DNA of 64,000 nt from Aquilaria yunnanensis (Eukaryota; Streptophyta; Magnoliopsida; Malvales; Thymelaeaceae), in NCBI GenBank assembly GCA_039654915.1, contig CM077600.1, positions 39,974,492 to 40,038,491 of the forward strand, given 5' to 3'. The notes beneath the pieces are model-generated. The model made no database searches and was not told the origin of the DNA. It worked only from the letters and a program-made list of their open reading frames with translations. Positions 18,886 to 31,100 of this stretch are shown piece after piece. Position 1 is the stretch's first letter. Every line of letters begins with the position of its first letter. A program made the translations under genes and the position numbers.

Positions 18886-20145
18886 CTGCATCTTTTACGT
18901 TTCCCTTTCCTTCTGTTTCTTTATCCTCACATAGAAAGGGAGCTTGTGCTGATACGTCTATACCTACATTCTATTAGCATTTGAATTTGTAAGTCAACAG
19001 GACTAGTTCGTACCAGTATGGAATTGCGTATAGTCTTTCTATTATCTTGATGATATGATACCAGGTCTTGCAATATCTGGATTTGGAAACAATACGTCTG
19101 GCTTGGCTACACACACACACACACGCACACACATTCACATATATATAGACACGCACACATATATTTCTCTTATACACATACTCGCGCACGAATTCACAGA
19201 AAGGTGGGGAAAACATATGGGGAAAACATATGTGGTCCAAGGTTATTAAATGGAAATTCTACCTGGAATCATCTTTTTCCTTTTACAATTGTAAAGTCAT
19301 ACAATTATTAATTTGATTATATTTAAAATATATGAAAAAAATTGTAGCCATCTAAATTATCTTTAGAAAATTATGTTTCAAAACATTTTCACTTACTAAT
19401 AGTGTAGTATGACAAAGAAAGTATGGTTACATAAACATACAACATGAAAAAAAAAAAAAAAACTTCTGTATTTCATAGGTCCATACATGTTAATTATCTA
19501 GTATGCCATATAGAATCATTAGGACCAATAATACTATCAATATTATAGTCTTCACTGTCGCTATCTTCATTCTATTCTCTTGTTATTCCATCATTTGAAG
19601 AACAAAATAAAAAATAAATAGATGGAAAATATACAAAATGAGAAACTATTAGAAAATATATTTTAGAAAAATACAAGAAATACTATACTCCAATTTCTTT
19701 TCAGAAAAAAAAAACACAAACAACAGACAAATGGAGTCACTGGAAAATTTACAGTGAAAAAAAATAGACAAGCGAGATAGGGACCTAAAAAAAATGTTTC
19801 TGGGGTTTGGTGATCTATCCTGTTACAAGATCGAGGGTTTTGTGGAGCTTATTATTTGTAAACCATTCATTTCAAAGGTATGTCCAATTCTACAAATATT
19901 AAAAATCATCATTTCTAATTTTAGTAGTAGTTATCCCCTCTTGGCATTATAGCTACAGAATCATTGGTCTAGCTCGAAAACAGGACAAATTGTGCAGGGA
20001 AATTTTATTGTCCACAGGATTAAGAACGTGAACACGCCTTAAATATGGGAGGATTTTGGCAAATACCATGCCAAAATGGTGAAAAGCAGACAACAAATAA
20101 ATTAAAGAAAAAAAAACCCAAAAAAAAGGAGCTTGTTTGTTGAAG
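18886..20145. other. Intergenic, mTERF 3' side to GASA 1
   Basis: A CA/TA-rich microsatellite lies at 19092-19190 (ACACACACAC and ATATATA runs). The remainder is AT-rich without a gene. The 3' UTR of the mTERF gene and the promoter of GASA gene 1 must lie here, but I see no decisive signal. Confidence 0.55.
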
Positions 20146-20638
20146 ATGGCAAACATCAAATGGACACTTGCATTATCTGTTCTTTGTTTCATCCTAATAT
20201 CAGAGGCATGCCATTGAATTAAAATTCTTGAAAATCTGTTTGTTAGCATTACTTATCTGATAAAGTTGCTAACAGTTTCACTTGCAACTTTTTCTGCTTA
20301 TAGGTTGGAATGACTATGGTTGAAGCTCAAAGGCCAGGTAAGAGACAACGATATTATCAAGATGAATCATATTAATTATGTTACATTTGTTAAGATCGGG
20401 AGCTTCAATTAAATTAACCAGCAACTTTTGCATTAATGCGATACACACAGACTGCGGGCCTAAGTGTGTCAGAAGGTGCAGCAAATCATGGAAGCCAAAC
20501 ATGTGCCATAAGACGTGCAATGTCTGTTGCCAGAGGTGCAACGATGGTTGCGTGCCCCCTGGCCCGACTGCTAATAGGGATGTCTGCCCTTGCTACGCGA
20601 AGATGAAGACCCACGGCAATAGATTCAAGTGTCCTTAA
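20146..20638 (+). CDS. GASA/snakin-family secreted cysteine-rich peptide, gene 1
   Basis: Proposed join 20146-20205, 20304-20337, 20451-20638 (93 residues). Exon 1 encodes a signal peptide (MANIKWTLALSVLCFILISE). Exon 2 is 34 nt with MVEAQRP. Exon 3 holds the GASA domain with all 12 cysteines: C-x3-C-x3-C-x8-C-x3-C-x2-CC-x2-C-x3-C, then DVCPCYAKMKTHGNRFKCP at the C-terminus. GASA peptides are gibberellin-regulated, secreted and disulfide-bonded, with growth and antimicrobial roles. Intron 2 is ordinary GT-AG. Intron 1 has no GT at the phase-consistent site; CAGAG|GCATGC implies a GC-AG intron. Exon sizes and phases match GASA gene 2 at 50404-51004 (same 34-nt second exon), so the two are old tandem duplicates now separated by transposons. 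Confidence 0.85.
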
Positions 20639-21969
20639 ACTCAAACCATACTTCTCTTTAATGCTCTATTCTCCACTACCTCCACATATATATATATATA
20701 ATAGTTGGCTCCGCGGTGAAGACCAAAATTAACTGGTATATTGGAAGCATAAAATTTATTAAAATACAATAAAAAGAGTGAGAAAACATTGTAGGGATAG
20801 TTGCAACTATTTGTGCATGAAATTAAATAGTAGCAGATCTTGGTTATCAGTTATCCTTATCTCTACATTTCACTCAAAATTATATTTTCTTTTTATTTCA
20901 ATCTCTTACATAAATTAATATTTAATTCAGAATAAATAATAATATCATATAGATTTCAAATAAGTCAACAAGTTCATCACCTTTATTTCTGTATTTGATT
21001 ATATGCATGCTTTCATCATAAATTAACATGAAAAGCCATACACCAGACTAGGAAAGCAAATTTTGGGAAAATCATCCTTTACTGCCTTTATTAATTTAAC
21101 GAAGTGAAAGAAGTCTGTGCATTACGCCGGTTCATTCCATATTAATATAATGTTAATATAATAAATAATGACCATTGACCATGAAAAAATTTTCCATAAA
21201 AATTAAGTAATTGGGATTTCAGTGACTAATATAATGTTAATATAATAAAATTTGAGGACCAATAGGGAAAAGGATAGGATCTCAGTGACTAATAGTAGCG
21301 TTTAACCGAAAAGAAAAGGAATTAAAAAAAAAAAAAAAGAATAAGAAGCAAGAATCGAGAGTAAAACGCCAAAGGAAGATCTGGGGACTAAGAAAGCGAA
21401 CACAAAGATTAAAAGCACCAAGGATTTAACCACCGACTTAATACAAAAAGAGACAAAAAAGTGATATTAGCCAAAGTTGGAGCAGCACAGATCATGCCAA
21501 AAATAGACAAATCATGATGACTAATTTTTTTTGGAAGATAGAAATAATACAGAAAAGTTAATAAATAAGACAAGAAATGAGATTTTAGTGATAAAAAGTA
21601 ATGTTTAATGACTAACAAAAAAAAAAAAAAAAGAAAAGCAATGGAGAAAGTTCTACTGATCAAGAGGAGAAATGGAAAGATTTCATGTATTGAGGCTTCC
21701 ATATCCAAAATTAGGCAAACTATAGTTACTAAAGTTTTATTTAAGAAAATAACAATAAAGAAAATAACAAAAAGAGTTTGAAAACCAAGAGAGGAATTGT
21801 ATTGATTTTAGGTGTTAACGTTTTAATGATTAACTTAAAAAAGGTAATACAAAAATAGAAATGGAAAAGATAGAAAATTAAAAAATAGTAAATAAAAAAA
21901 CAAAGCAACAAAGATTCAGGGGTGATCGGTTTATTTGGTTTAAACTGAACCAAATTAGTCGTTTTATTC
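20639..21969. other. Intergenic, no gene seen
   Basis: AT-rich with poly-A/T runs (21321-21340, 21618-21635) and repeated TTAATATAATAAA words at 21140-21250. Frames here are low-complexity Phe/Leu translations. Confidence 0.6.
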
Positions 21970-22556
21970 CAATGGCAGATCCAGGAATTTTACAAAGGGG
22001 GTCTAATTACATATATAAATATTTAATACTTCTTTCATTTTGCATTAGTTAGTCTTTTACCTTTTCTAATCAAAGTTTGACTTGAATATATTCATATTAA
22101 TATATATTAAAAAAAATTTAAAAACTTTTAGAAACTATAATTTTTAAAGTTTAATTTTCCTATAAAAATTTTATATTTTTTTATAAATTTTGAAATAAAT
22201 AAATTTATAAATTAATTTTTGTGTCATTTGTGTGAATTTTTCTATATGTTTAAATAGAAAAAATAGTGGAAAAAAATTTTGAACATCAAAGTGGAAAAAT
22301 ATATAAAAGTTTAGGGGTAAAATTAGACTTTTGTACTTAGAAAATCGTTTGTAATGAGAGGTAGAGGCTGACCCCTTTTTTGCTTTTTTAAAGGTAAGAA
22401 ATGCTTATTTGTGTATCCCATTAGATCTTATAAAAATTAAGAGGGTCCATTAAACAAATTAAAGGGTTTAATTACTAAATTATATATCTATTACTAACAA
22501 TTTTATAAAAAAGGGGGCTCATGGACCCCCATATTAGACAAATGAACCCGCCATTG
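21970..22556. mobile_element. Candidate ~590-bp terminal-inverted-repeat element
   Basis: The left end CCAATGGCAGATCCAGGA and the reverse complement of the right end, CCAATGGCGGGTTCATTT, share nine leading bases and then similarity, and both are followed by a GGGGG run. The interior is AT-rich and non-coding. Target duplication was not resolved, so this is tentative. Confidence 0.35.
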
Positions 22557-23290
22557 GTTTATTCATTTTTTCAATTTTAGATGAAAAAAAAAACTAAATA
22601 GACCAAATTAACCTTTAAAACTAAACTTAAAACGAACCGAACTATTTTGGTTCAAATCGAAAAAATGAGAGTGGGATTTTATGAGAAAAGGAATGAAAGA
22701 AAGACATTGCTTTTCTTTCCAAATTCCATTTAATATAAAAAATTTATTGTCCATGGAAAGAAATAAAACAAAAATCTAAGCTAATTTGGTTGGTTTGTAG
22801 CTTTATTGTCTATGAAAAAAATTGAAAAAAAAATTATAATTATAAAAATTTCGGTTAATTCAATTACCAAATTAACCGATATCTAAAACTGAAACCGAAC
22901 TGAAACTGAAATTTTGTTATTTGGTTTCATCCAAAATCGAACTAAATTACTGAATTGACTGAACCAAATTCTTAAATTATTTCAGTTTTTCAGTTTTTTT
23001 TTAATTAAATACTGATAACCCCTAACAAAGAAAATGTGGCAAGGAGCAAACAGAAATAAAATGAAATTGGGAAAATAGCAACACATGTCATTGGAAAAGT
23101 GATCACTTTTCCAAACGCAGTCGAGTTTAAAAATAGAAAGTGATCACATTTCATAAAAGGCAATCTTCCCAGGAAATGTGATGATTACTATTTATGAATA
23201 GTGAAATTTTACTATTGGCTGAACATTGACACCTTTCACGGTATTTATGATATATTAATAATTAGTACTTTCACTTTGAATATTTTCTAT

Positions 23291-23333
<43 letters not shown>
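22557..23333. other. Intergenic with (TA)n microsatellite
   Basis: A TA tract of about 17 units ends at 23330. The remainder is AT-rich and shows no coding signal. Confidence 0.6.
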
Positions 23334-23334
<1 letters not shown>

Positions 23335-24450
23335 AATTCTAGCGTAGGTCTCTTAATTTAAATTTGTGTTCCATTTTAGTCACATAACTCCATTTTGTTC
23401 TAGTAAGCTTCTTTAACTTATGTAAGTTGTTTTATTGGAATCCTTTCCGTCATTTGGCCGATAACTTTAATAGAATTTTGGTGAAATTGACAACTTCAGT
23501 CCTTAGTTTTTTTTCATCTTGCTGCTAGTATCTTAGACTTTGTTCATCCTACTTCTAGCATCCTAAAAGTTATAAATCTAACACATCAACCACCTTCTTC
23601 ACCTCACTTGTCATTTTTCTTATTCTTCCAGCCCTTTCATCATCTCCTTCACAAAAGCTCCTATTCTTTACAATTTTCCCTACGAAAAAGACAATCTTTT
23701 TCAATTTTAACAATTGGTCTCTCTGTGTACCAATCAGTTCTATGTATCAATTGATTTTCTCTCGGTTTAATCATCTTCCTATTCTTCCCCTTTTCACAAG
23801 TCCTAGCTTGCTCGATCTACCAATAATCTCTCCCTCTTATTCCTTATACAACTCCGTGGATCCGAGTAGGTGATAGTGCGCTGTCATCATTGAAATAAAC
23901 AGGTCAAAGCCAAGGAGATCAAAGCGGCTCGATGGCGAGAATCATCAGCAAATCTAACACAGTTCGCTTTCGATCTGACGGAGTTCATGTTCAACCAAGA
24001 CTTGCAGCAGAGAAAATCTGACCGATTTGCTCCTAGATGCCTTGAATCCAATAGAGTTCGCTTATTGGAACCCAGCGAAGAAGAAAGGACGAGAAGCTGT
24101 ATTGTAATTTGTTTTTCGTTTTGAATTCAATTTGTTGATTTATTTTGTAGATTTTTTGCATTGGATTGAAATATCTTATTGAATTTGGGCAAATTTAGAG
24201 TGAACGAGGGGAAGATGATGGTTGACATGTTAGATCCACAAGTTTTAATCTACTGAGAGCATGATGATGAAAATTTAAGGATTGGAGTTGTAACTTTTCA
24301 CCAAGATTTAGTCAAAGTTAATAGCTCCAAAGATGAAAACGACTCTAATAGGACGTGCTACATGAGCTAAAGGAACTTGCTGGGACAAAATAAAATTACA
24401 TGACTCGGATAGAACATGAATTCAAGTTCAAGGACTTATGGTGGAATTCA
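23334..24450. mobile_element. Mutator-like element with ~190-bp terminal inverted repeats, possible Pack-MULE
   Basis: 23338-23530 and the reverse complement of 24235-24447 align over most of their length; for example AACTTTAATAGAATTTTGGT on the left matches AACTTTGACTAAATCTTGGT on the right. Long inverted termini without a transposase are typical of non-autonomous MULEs. The interior (about 23640-24120) is less AT-rich and contains exon-like sequence with an ATG frame MARIISKSNTVRFRSDGVHV that soon stops, as in Pack-MULEs carrying gene fragments. The donor gene was not identified. The 9-bp target duplication could not be fixed because the left flank is a TA microsatellite. Confidence 0.6.
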
Positions 24451-25717
24451 CTAAAAAACTTTAGAGAAAAAAGGGGTTTAGCAACACCTCAAGCTTGGGC
24501 ATGGTTGGATAAAGTTTGGCTTATGCTTAAGCTAGGTAAGCTCAATAAAATAGAATTAGAAAGGAACTAGATTGTGACCTACACTTCATTATACAAAGAT
24601 GTAATTTTTTAATGGTGATTATTATATAGAGGAAAACATACTAAAAAAGTTATGAATTCAAAAATAAGCTATGATCAATTCAAAAGAGCTAAAAAATTTT
24701 TAAATAATTGAATGGTGTTAATAACAGATTTTGATAAATAGAAAATATACGACATAAGATCAATATAATGAATTAGGAATATCAAGAGAAATCAAGCCTT
24801 AAATGTCATGCATGAAAGTTGAAGGACCTAAAACACAAAAATCAAAAGTTTAGAACAAAGTGGTAAAATACTCACTTTCAAAATTTGAGGACCAGAAGAC
24901 ATCACCATAGACAAATAGAGGATAAATTGTGCACTTTACCCTTTTTCTACGAAATAAAAACTTGCTCAAAGTAAAGCAATTTTAGATTTAAAAAAAAAAA
25001 ACAGCCCAAGTAAAAAAGAACCCCTTAAAAAAAGCAATTTGGAAAAAAAATAAGTCCAAAAACACACACAAAAACTGTAGCACGAGCAACACTGTTGATA
25101 AGCATAGTGCCACCCCTTAGGTAATTAGTATATATAATTAGTATATAGTCCGTATTTTGTTGTAGTTTGATTAATGAAAATATAAATTTTTCATATTGAT
25201 TAGATTTATTGGGGGAAAATGCTAAAATAAAGGTATGAATGATTAAATCAAAACTAAGTTACACTGATAAATTGCAAGGTTTTACAAATTGAAATTGTTT
25301 TCAAGTTATTGGTGATTAATTTTTGATAAATAGAAGACATATGCATAAGACTGAGGTAGTGTTTTGGTATTTTAGCACAAATTGAGTTCTTGATTGTAAC
25401 TCATGTGAGTTCAAGGGATAAAAACATAAAAAAAATAAAAAATAAATAAGACGTCTTTGGTGCTTATTGGGTAGTACCAGTAGTGGCAAAAAAAAAACTA
25501 ATTTCAAAATTTGAAGACCAATTGATGTCATCACATAGAAATGAGGACTATTTTGTAGTTTTCTCTTTTTCTAGTTTTGGATGTCTTACTAGACTAGCAA
25601 GAAAAAAAAAAGAAAAAGACTGAGGTTAGCAAGAGATAATGAACGGTAATAAACCTTGTAGCTTTAGTTATATATAGTTGGTATGTTTTGAAACCCAGGA
25701 GAGGAAGGGTTTTTTAC
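24451..25717. other. Intergenic, no gene seen
   Basis: AT-rich sequence with many A runs. No frame shows a recognisable domain. Confidence 0.6.
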
Positions 25718-26091
25718 TTTTTTTTTTCTTCAAACAGCAGAAGAAGATTTATATTAATACGCAATGAAATTTACAAGTATACTTTCAGTTCTAGCAAGAT
25801 GCTAGACCAATTTTTAACAAGTAAATCTTGCTCTATTGCCCACCCATCTCATCTACTCTTCCTGTTTTACAGCCAATTTTTTATGGCTAATCCCGGATTA
25901 TTGACCCACGCAAACCAATTACAATTCAGTTTGGTCCACCTATTAATTAGATACTCATAAAAATGAGCCTGTATTTTCTACAGCAAACCATTGTCACCAA
26001 ACTGAGTCTTTTAGAACACAACAGTATTTCTCCTGTTCCAGAGTACCCAGATGCCAATAAGAATCACTGCTTCTAGTCCTTTCACTTCTTC
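25718..26091 (-). mobile_element. LINE remnant, 3' part, interrupted by the Copia insertion
   Basis: Minus-strand translation across 25985-26091 gives KGLEAVILIGIWVLWNRRN, the W-x2-W-x2-RN signature found near the end of plant L1-type ORF2. It degenerates further 3' and ends near an A-rich tail around 25715-25732. The other half lies at 30854-31000, and the frame joins in phase once one TCTTC target copy is removed. Confidence 0.65.
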
Positions 26092-26267
26092 TGTTAAAGG
26101 AAAGAATCACACAAGTCAACAGTGATCTTTCCTCCAAATCCTGCCAACGTTAACTTACCTATTCTCCATGTGATTCCTTTGCTTAATCTTAGGCATTTAT
26201 TGTAATAAGACTATATATAAAGTACTGTAATTTTGTTCCAGTAAGTAATGAAAATGGTTTAACTTTA
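26092..26267 (+). repeat. 5' LTR of Copia element
   Basis: Begins TGTTAAAGGAAAG and ends AACTTTA, so TG...TA rather than the usual TG...CA. It contains TATATAAAG (about 26210-26220) as a likely TATA box. Confidence 0.9.
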
Positions 26268-26279
26268 TGGTATCAGAGC
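26268..26279 (+). other. Copia primer-binding site
   Basis: TGGTATCAGAGC directly follows the LTR, the standard plant copia sequence complementary to initiator methionine tRNA. Confidence 0.92.
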
Positions 26280-26297
26280 ATTGGATACAAACATAGC

Positions 26298-29200
26298 GTG
26301 AAACTCAGCCAAACCAACCAAAGCTTCATGGCTGAAAATCAAAGACTCGTGGAACACGGCAAGTCCTCAAATCCATCCAAATCCCCAGAACAATGGGAAA
26401 ATCCTAATCACCCATTGTTTCTACACCATTGGGACCAACCTGGGGCGATGCTCGTATCTCAGCCACTGGCAGAAGATAATTACATGACATGGGCACAATC
26501 TATGAGCATGGCCCTGATGATCAAAAACAAGAAAGGATTTGTTGATGGATCCATCAAGAGGCCAACTGATGGAATAGAAGAACAGCAACAATGGGATCGA
26601 TGCAACATGTTAGTTAAAACCTGGTTACTGGGATCTATGTCAAAAGAGATCTCAAGTAGTGTCATCCATTGCAAGGATGCCAAAGGTATGTGGATTGAAT
26701 TGCAAGAACGATTTTCCCACACTAACACTGTCCAATTGTTTCACATAGAAAGTGCGATCCATGATTGTGTGCAAGGAACAAGTTCTATCACGACATTCTT
26801 CACCAAACTAAAAAGCCTCTGGGACGAGAGAGATGCGCTGTGCGAAATCCCTCCTTGCACCTGTGAAACAGCCAGAGAAATTAAAGCATACATGGAAAAT
26901 CAGAAAACCATGAAGTTTCTAATGGGACTTAACGATAACTATGCCACCGTGCGCAGCAATGTAGTGGCGATAGATCCACTTCCAAGTGCAAACAAGGCAT
27001 ACTCGATGGCACTACATCATGAAAAACAAGCAGAAGTATCAAGCGGAAAGGTATCGACACAACCTGAGGCAACCGCCTTCATTGTGAAGAAAACAAGCCG
27101 GGACTTGGAATCTGGAGAAAACAAGTACAGGTGTGAAAAATGTAATAGAACTAATCACACCACAAAGGATTGCAGGGCACATCTCAAGTGCACCTTTTGT
27201 AACGGCAAAGGACACACTTACGACTACTGCCGCAAAAGGAAGGCTGCTGAAGGAGGAGCAAAAGAACGAAACCAAGTTGGCTTTCTGGGCAACAAAAGAG
27301 AAGCTGCGATGAGCTTTCCATTCACACACGAGGAATGCCAGCAGCTTATGAACCTACTGAGTAAAAGGACGACTACCACAGCAAACCAAGTCGGTAACAT
27401 CCTCAACTGTGACGAACTCTCAGGTAAAACCTTTATTTTTGGGAAAGAAAGCACATGGATATTAGACAGTGGTGCCAGTGATCACATAGTCTGCAACCCT
27501 TCACTTCTCACATCATCAAAACCTGTTAATAATCACTTGGTTAAACTACCAGATGGCACTTCGGCCAAGGTCACTCACATTGGCAACGTAGTCTTCTCTC
27601 CTCATTTTGTCCTCCACAAAGTCTTGTGTGTACCTCATTTTTATTTGAACTTGATATCAATTAGCAAATTGGCATCTGATTCGCTTTATGTCACCACATT
27701 TCTCAAACAAATTTGTGTCATACAGGACCTACAGTCGGGGAAGACGATTGGGACGGGAACTGAGAGGGAGGGACTCTACTGTCTCAATCAAGTCCAAAGA
27801 AGGGCATGCAACGTTGTAACCAACACGTCAGAGCACCTTTGGCACCAACGACTTGGCCACCCGTCCAGCAAAATTCTTCCTTTGTTTCAAATTTCTACAA
27901 ATAAAGATTGTGATGCAAGCAAGTGTCCCATTTGCCCTATGGCCAAACAAACAAGGGCATCATTTCCCATAAGTACTACTTTGAGTGAGTCTCCTTTCGA
28001 TCTAATACATGTTGATATTTGGGGAGGTTATCATGAACCTTCACTTTCTGGTGCACAATATTTCCTCACAATCGTTGATGACCACACTAGGGGCACTTGG
28101 GTCTATTTGATGAAACACAAATCAGAAGCACGAAATCTCTTGATAAATTTCATTCAAATGATTGAAAACCAATTTGATAAAAGAGTCAAGATCGTGCGTA
28201 GTGATAATGACCCTGAATTTAAAACTGAACATTTTTACTCATCAAAGGGGATCATTCACCAAACAAGTTGTGTCAACACACCACAACAAAATGGTGTTGT
28301 TGAGTGCAAACATAGACACTTACTAAATGTTGCCCGAGCAATTCTTTTTCAAGCTCACTTACCTAAAAGATTTTGGGGGGAGGCTATACTTACTTCAGCC
28401 TATCTTATTAATCGGACACCAACACCACTTCTCCAAGGAAAAACACCTTTTGAAAAATTATTTAATCAAGTACCAAGTTACTCTCATTTACGAGTTTTTG
28501 GGTGCTTATGTTTTGCATCAACCCATCCCCACAAACCCACCAAGTTCGATCCACGTTCCACAAAGTGTGTCTTCCTCGGGTATCCCCACGGCAAGAAAGG
28601 ATATTGCGTTTTTGACTTAAACCAACAAAAAAATTTTGTCTCAAGAGATGTCTTGTTTTTTGAGGACACTTTCCCACTCAAATCTATGTCCAGTACAACA
28701 CCACAACCAACAACACCTATCTCTCCACCACAAATGCAACCACCACAGACGAACATTAAACTCATAAACACACCACCCCTCACTAGCACCCACAACCTTA
28801 CCGATGACCTCGATGGTACCTCTACTGGGAACTCACACACGCCAGACCCACCTCCAGACACACCTGAACCCCTGCCGCCAACAGCCTCTACCAACTCCCC
28901 CCCTTCCAGCACCTCACCACCATCACCACCTCGTCGGTCCACTCGACCAACAAAGCCACCAACCTTTTTACACGACTTCCATATTGAGACAGCCCTCCCA
29001 TGCAGGCCTGCTCCCACATCTTCCTCGAATGTGGTCTCCGCTCCAGGTACTGCCCATCCTTTATCTCATGTCTTGTCTTATAATCGTCTTTCCTCTGAAC
29101 ATCGAGCTTTTACCACTAACCTCTCCATCCAGAGAGAACCTACTTTTTTCTTTTCAGGCCGTCCGACACCCACAATGGAGAGAAGCCATGCACAGAGAAA

Positions 29201-30711
29201 TACACGCTCTACAGGCAAATCACACGTGGAGTTTAGTTGAACTACCTCCTACCAAACGAGCCATCGGCTGTAAATGGGTTTACAAGCTCAAGCTCCACCC
29301 AGATGGAACAATTGAGCGCTATAAAGCCCGACTTGTCGCCAAAGGTTACAGCCAAATTGAAGGAACTGATTATCGAGAAACCTTTGCACCAGTTGCCAAG
29401 TTAACAACAGTACGGGTATTGCTCAGTCTAGCGGCTGTACAAGATTGGCACTTACACCAATTAGATATCAATAATGTTTTTCTTAACGGAGACCTCTCTG
29501 AGGAAGTATACATGGAACTCCCTCCTGGATTCGGACGAAAGGGGGAGACTAGAGTATGCAAGCTACATAAATCCATTTATGGCTTAAAACAAGCCTCGCG
29601 ACAGTGGTTCATCAAGCTCTCCACAACTCTCAAAACAGCTGGCTTCCACCAATCGCGTTCAGACTACTCATTATTCGTCCGAACCTGTTCAGGTAAATTC
29701 ACAGCATTATTGGTTTATGTGGATGACATAATATTGGCAGGAAACAATCTGGAGGACCTCATCGGCGTAAAAAGGTTCCTCTCAAACCAGTTCAAACTGA
29801 AAGACATGGGGCAACTTAAATATTTTCTGGGAATAAAGGTGGCGAGGTAGAAACAAGGCATTTCATTATGCCAGCGGAAATATGCCTTGGAAATTCTTGA
29901 AGATACAGGTTTTCTTGGCGCCAAAGCCTCACGTTCTCCAGTTGATCAAAACCTCACGCTCACACAAATGGATGGAAACCTATTAGAAGATCCGTCTCAA
30001 TATCGAAGGTTGGTAGAGCGGCTCATATACCTTACCATTACAAGACCAGACTTAGTATATGTTATCCATACATTAAGCCAATTCATGGACAAACCCAGGC
30101 AACCACACCTTGAAGCTGCACATAGAGTCTTGAGATACATCAAGCAAGCACCAGGACAAGGCATCCTTTTACCATCTACAGGACCAATGGAATTAAGGGC
30201 ATATTGTGATGCTGATTGGGCACGTTGCAAGGACACAAGGAGATCAGTGACTGGATACTACATTTTCCTTGGGCACGCACCAATCTCCTGGAAAACAAAG
30301 AAGCAAACCACAGTAGCTCGCTCAAGCGCCGAGGCGGAGTATAGAGCCATGGCTACAACGTGTTGTGAGATAACTTGGCTACGAAACATATTAAAGGACT
30401 TAAAGGTAAGCCACACACAGCCAGTCAAGTTATTTTGCAATAACCAAGCGGCGATACACATAGCCTCAAACCCAGTATTTCACGAACGGACGAAGCATAT
30501 AGAAATAGATTGTCATGTTGTGCGAGAAAAGGTACAAGGAGGGGAGATTAAAACAGAGCATGTCCGAACCAAAGACCAGCCAACAGACTTGTTCACCAAT
30601 CCACTAGGTTCATCACAGTTTGAAGCATTACTTAGCAAGTTGGGTGTAATCAACATACACACCAACTTGAGGGGGAGTGTTAAAGGAAAGAATCACACAA
30701 GTCAACAATGA
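26298..30711 (+). pseudogene. gag-pol: Copia gag-pol polyprotein, one frameshift and one stop
   Basis: Frame one, 26298-29240: Gag N-domain (PLFLHHWDQPGAMLVSQPL), two CCHC knuckles (CEKCNRTNHTTKDC and CTFCNGKGHTYDYC, near residues 278 and 298), protease WILDSGASDHI near residue 388, GAG-pre-integrase HLWHQRLGH, and integrase with its D-D-E triad (VDIWG, RSDND, GVVECKH). A frame change occurs near 29150 in a T-rich stretch. The second frame, to 30711, has reverse transcriptase with [11 protein letters not shown] and RNase H ([18 protein letters not shown]). TAG at 29848-29850 interrupts it between VAR and KQGIS. Start at 26298 or at 26328 (MAENQRL). It is non-functional as it stands unless the lesions are bypassed. 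Confidence 0.92.
30667..30677 (+). other. Copia polypurine tract
   Basis: TTGAGGGGGAG lies immediately before the 3' LTR. Confidence 0.85.
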
Positions 30712-30853
30712 TCTTTCCTCCAAATCCTGCCAACGTTAACTTACCTATTCTCCATGTGATTCCTTTGCTTAATCTTAGGCATTTATTGTAATAAGACTAT
30801 GTATAAAGTACTATAATTTTGTTCCAGTAAGTAATGAAAATGGTTTAACTTTA
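30678..30853 (+). repeat. 3' LTR of Copia element
   Basis: Same 176-bp length as the 5' LTR, with substitutions such as GTCAACAATG for GTCAACAGTG and TATGTATAAAG for TATATATAAAG. It is followed by the TCTTC duplication. Confidence 0.9.
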
Positions 30854-31100
30854 TCTTCTTTGCTCAAATCATGCAAAGGCAAATTCTCCACTAAGCCAGC
30901 AATACTTACCAGACGCGGATTCTGAATTTGCCAACATTTGAAGATCTGTCTTCACTCACACCCCTTCCACATGTATGTTGGAGAGTAAGTAAGCGTGAAG
31001 AACTTTATCTGGTGCTCTTAAAAAAAAACTTGTAATTTTAAAAATTGAAAGATGTAAGTAGGTGCAATTATGACCTGACTTGAGGTAAAAAACCTTAGTT
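30854..31100 (-). mobile_element. LINE remnant, upstream part, on the other side of the Copia insertion
   Basis: The minus-strand frame reads CWQIQNPRLVSIAGLV and LPLHDLSKE up to the insertion point and continues in phase with VKGLEAVILIG at 26091. This resembles the region between RT and RNase H of plant L1 ORF2. It degrades beyond about 31000. Confidence 0.6.

Larger units (their letters stand above)
26092..30853 (+). mobile_element. Ty1/copia LTR retrotransposon, complete but mutated (4762 bp)
   Basis: Two 176-bp LTRs (26092-26267, 30678-30853) differ at about three positions, and perfect TCTTC duplications flank them (26087-26091, 30854-30858). A primer-binding site TGGTATCAGAGC starts at 26268, and the tract TTGAGGGGGAG directly precedes the 3' LTR. 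One gag-pol frame lies between, in copia order (integrase before reverse transcriptase). It landed in a LINE remnant. The low LTR divergence points to a fairly recent insertion; it is now disabled by a frameshift and a stop. Confidence 0.93.

Noticed and set aside
19055..19249. His/Thr-rich frame
   Set aside because: Translation of a CA/TA microsatellite.
28484..29017. 177-residue Gly/Val-rich frame on the minus strand of the Copia element
   Set aside because: Antisense shadow of the Pro/Thr/Ser-rich linker between integrase and reverse transcriptase.
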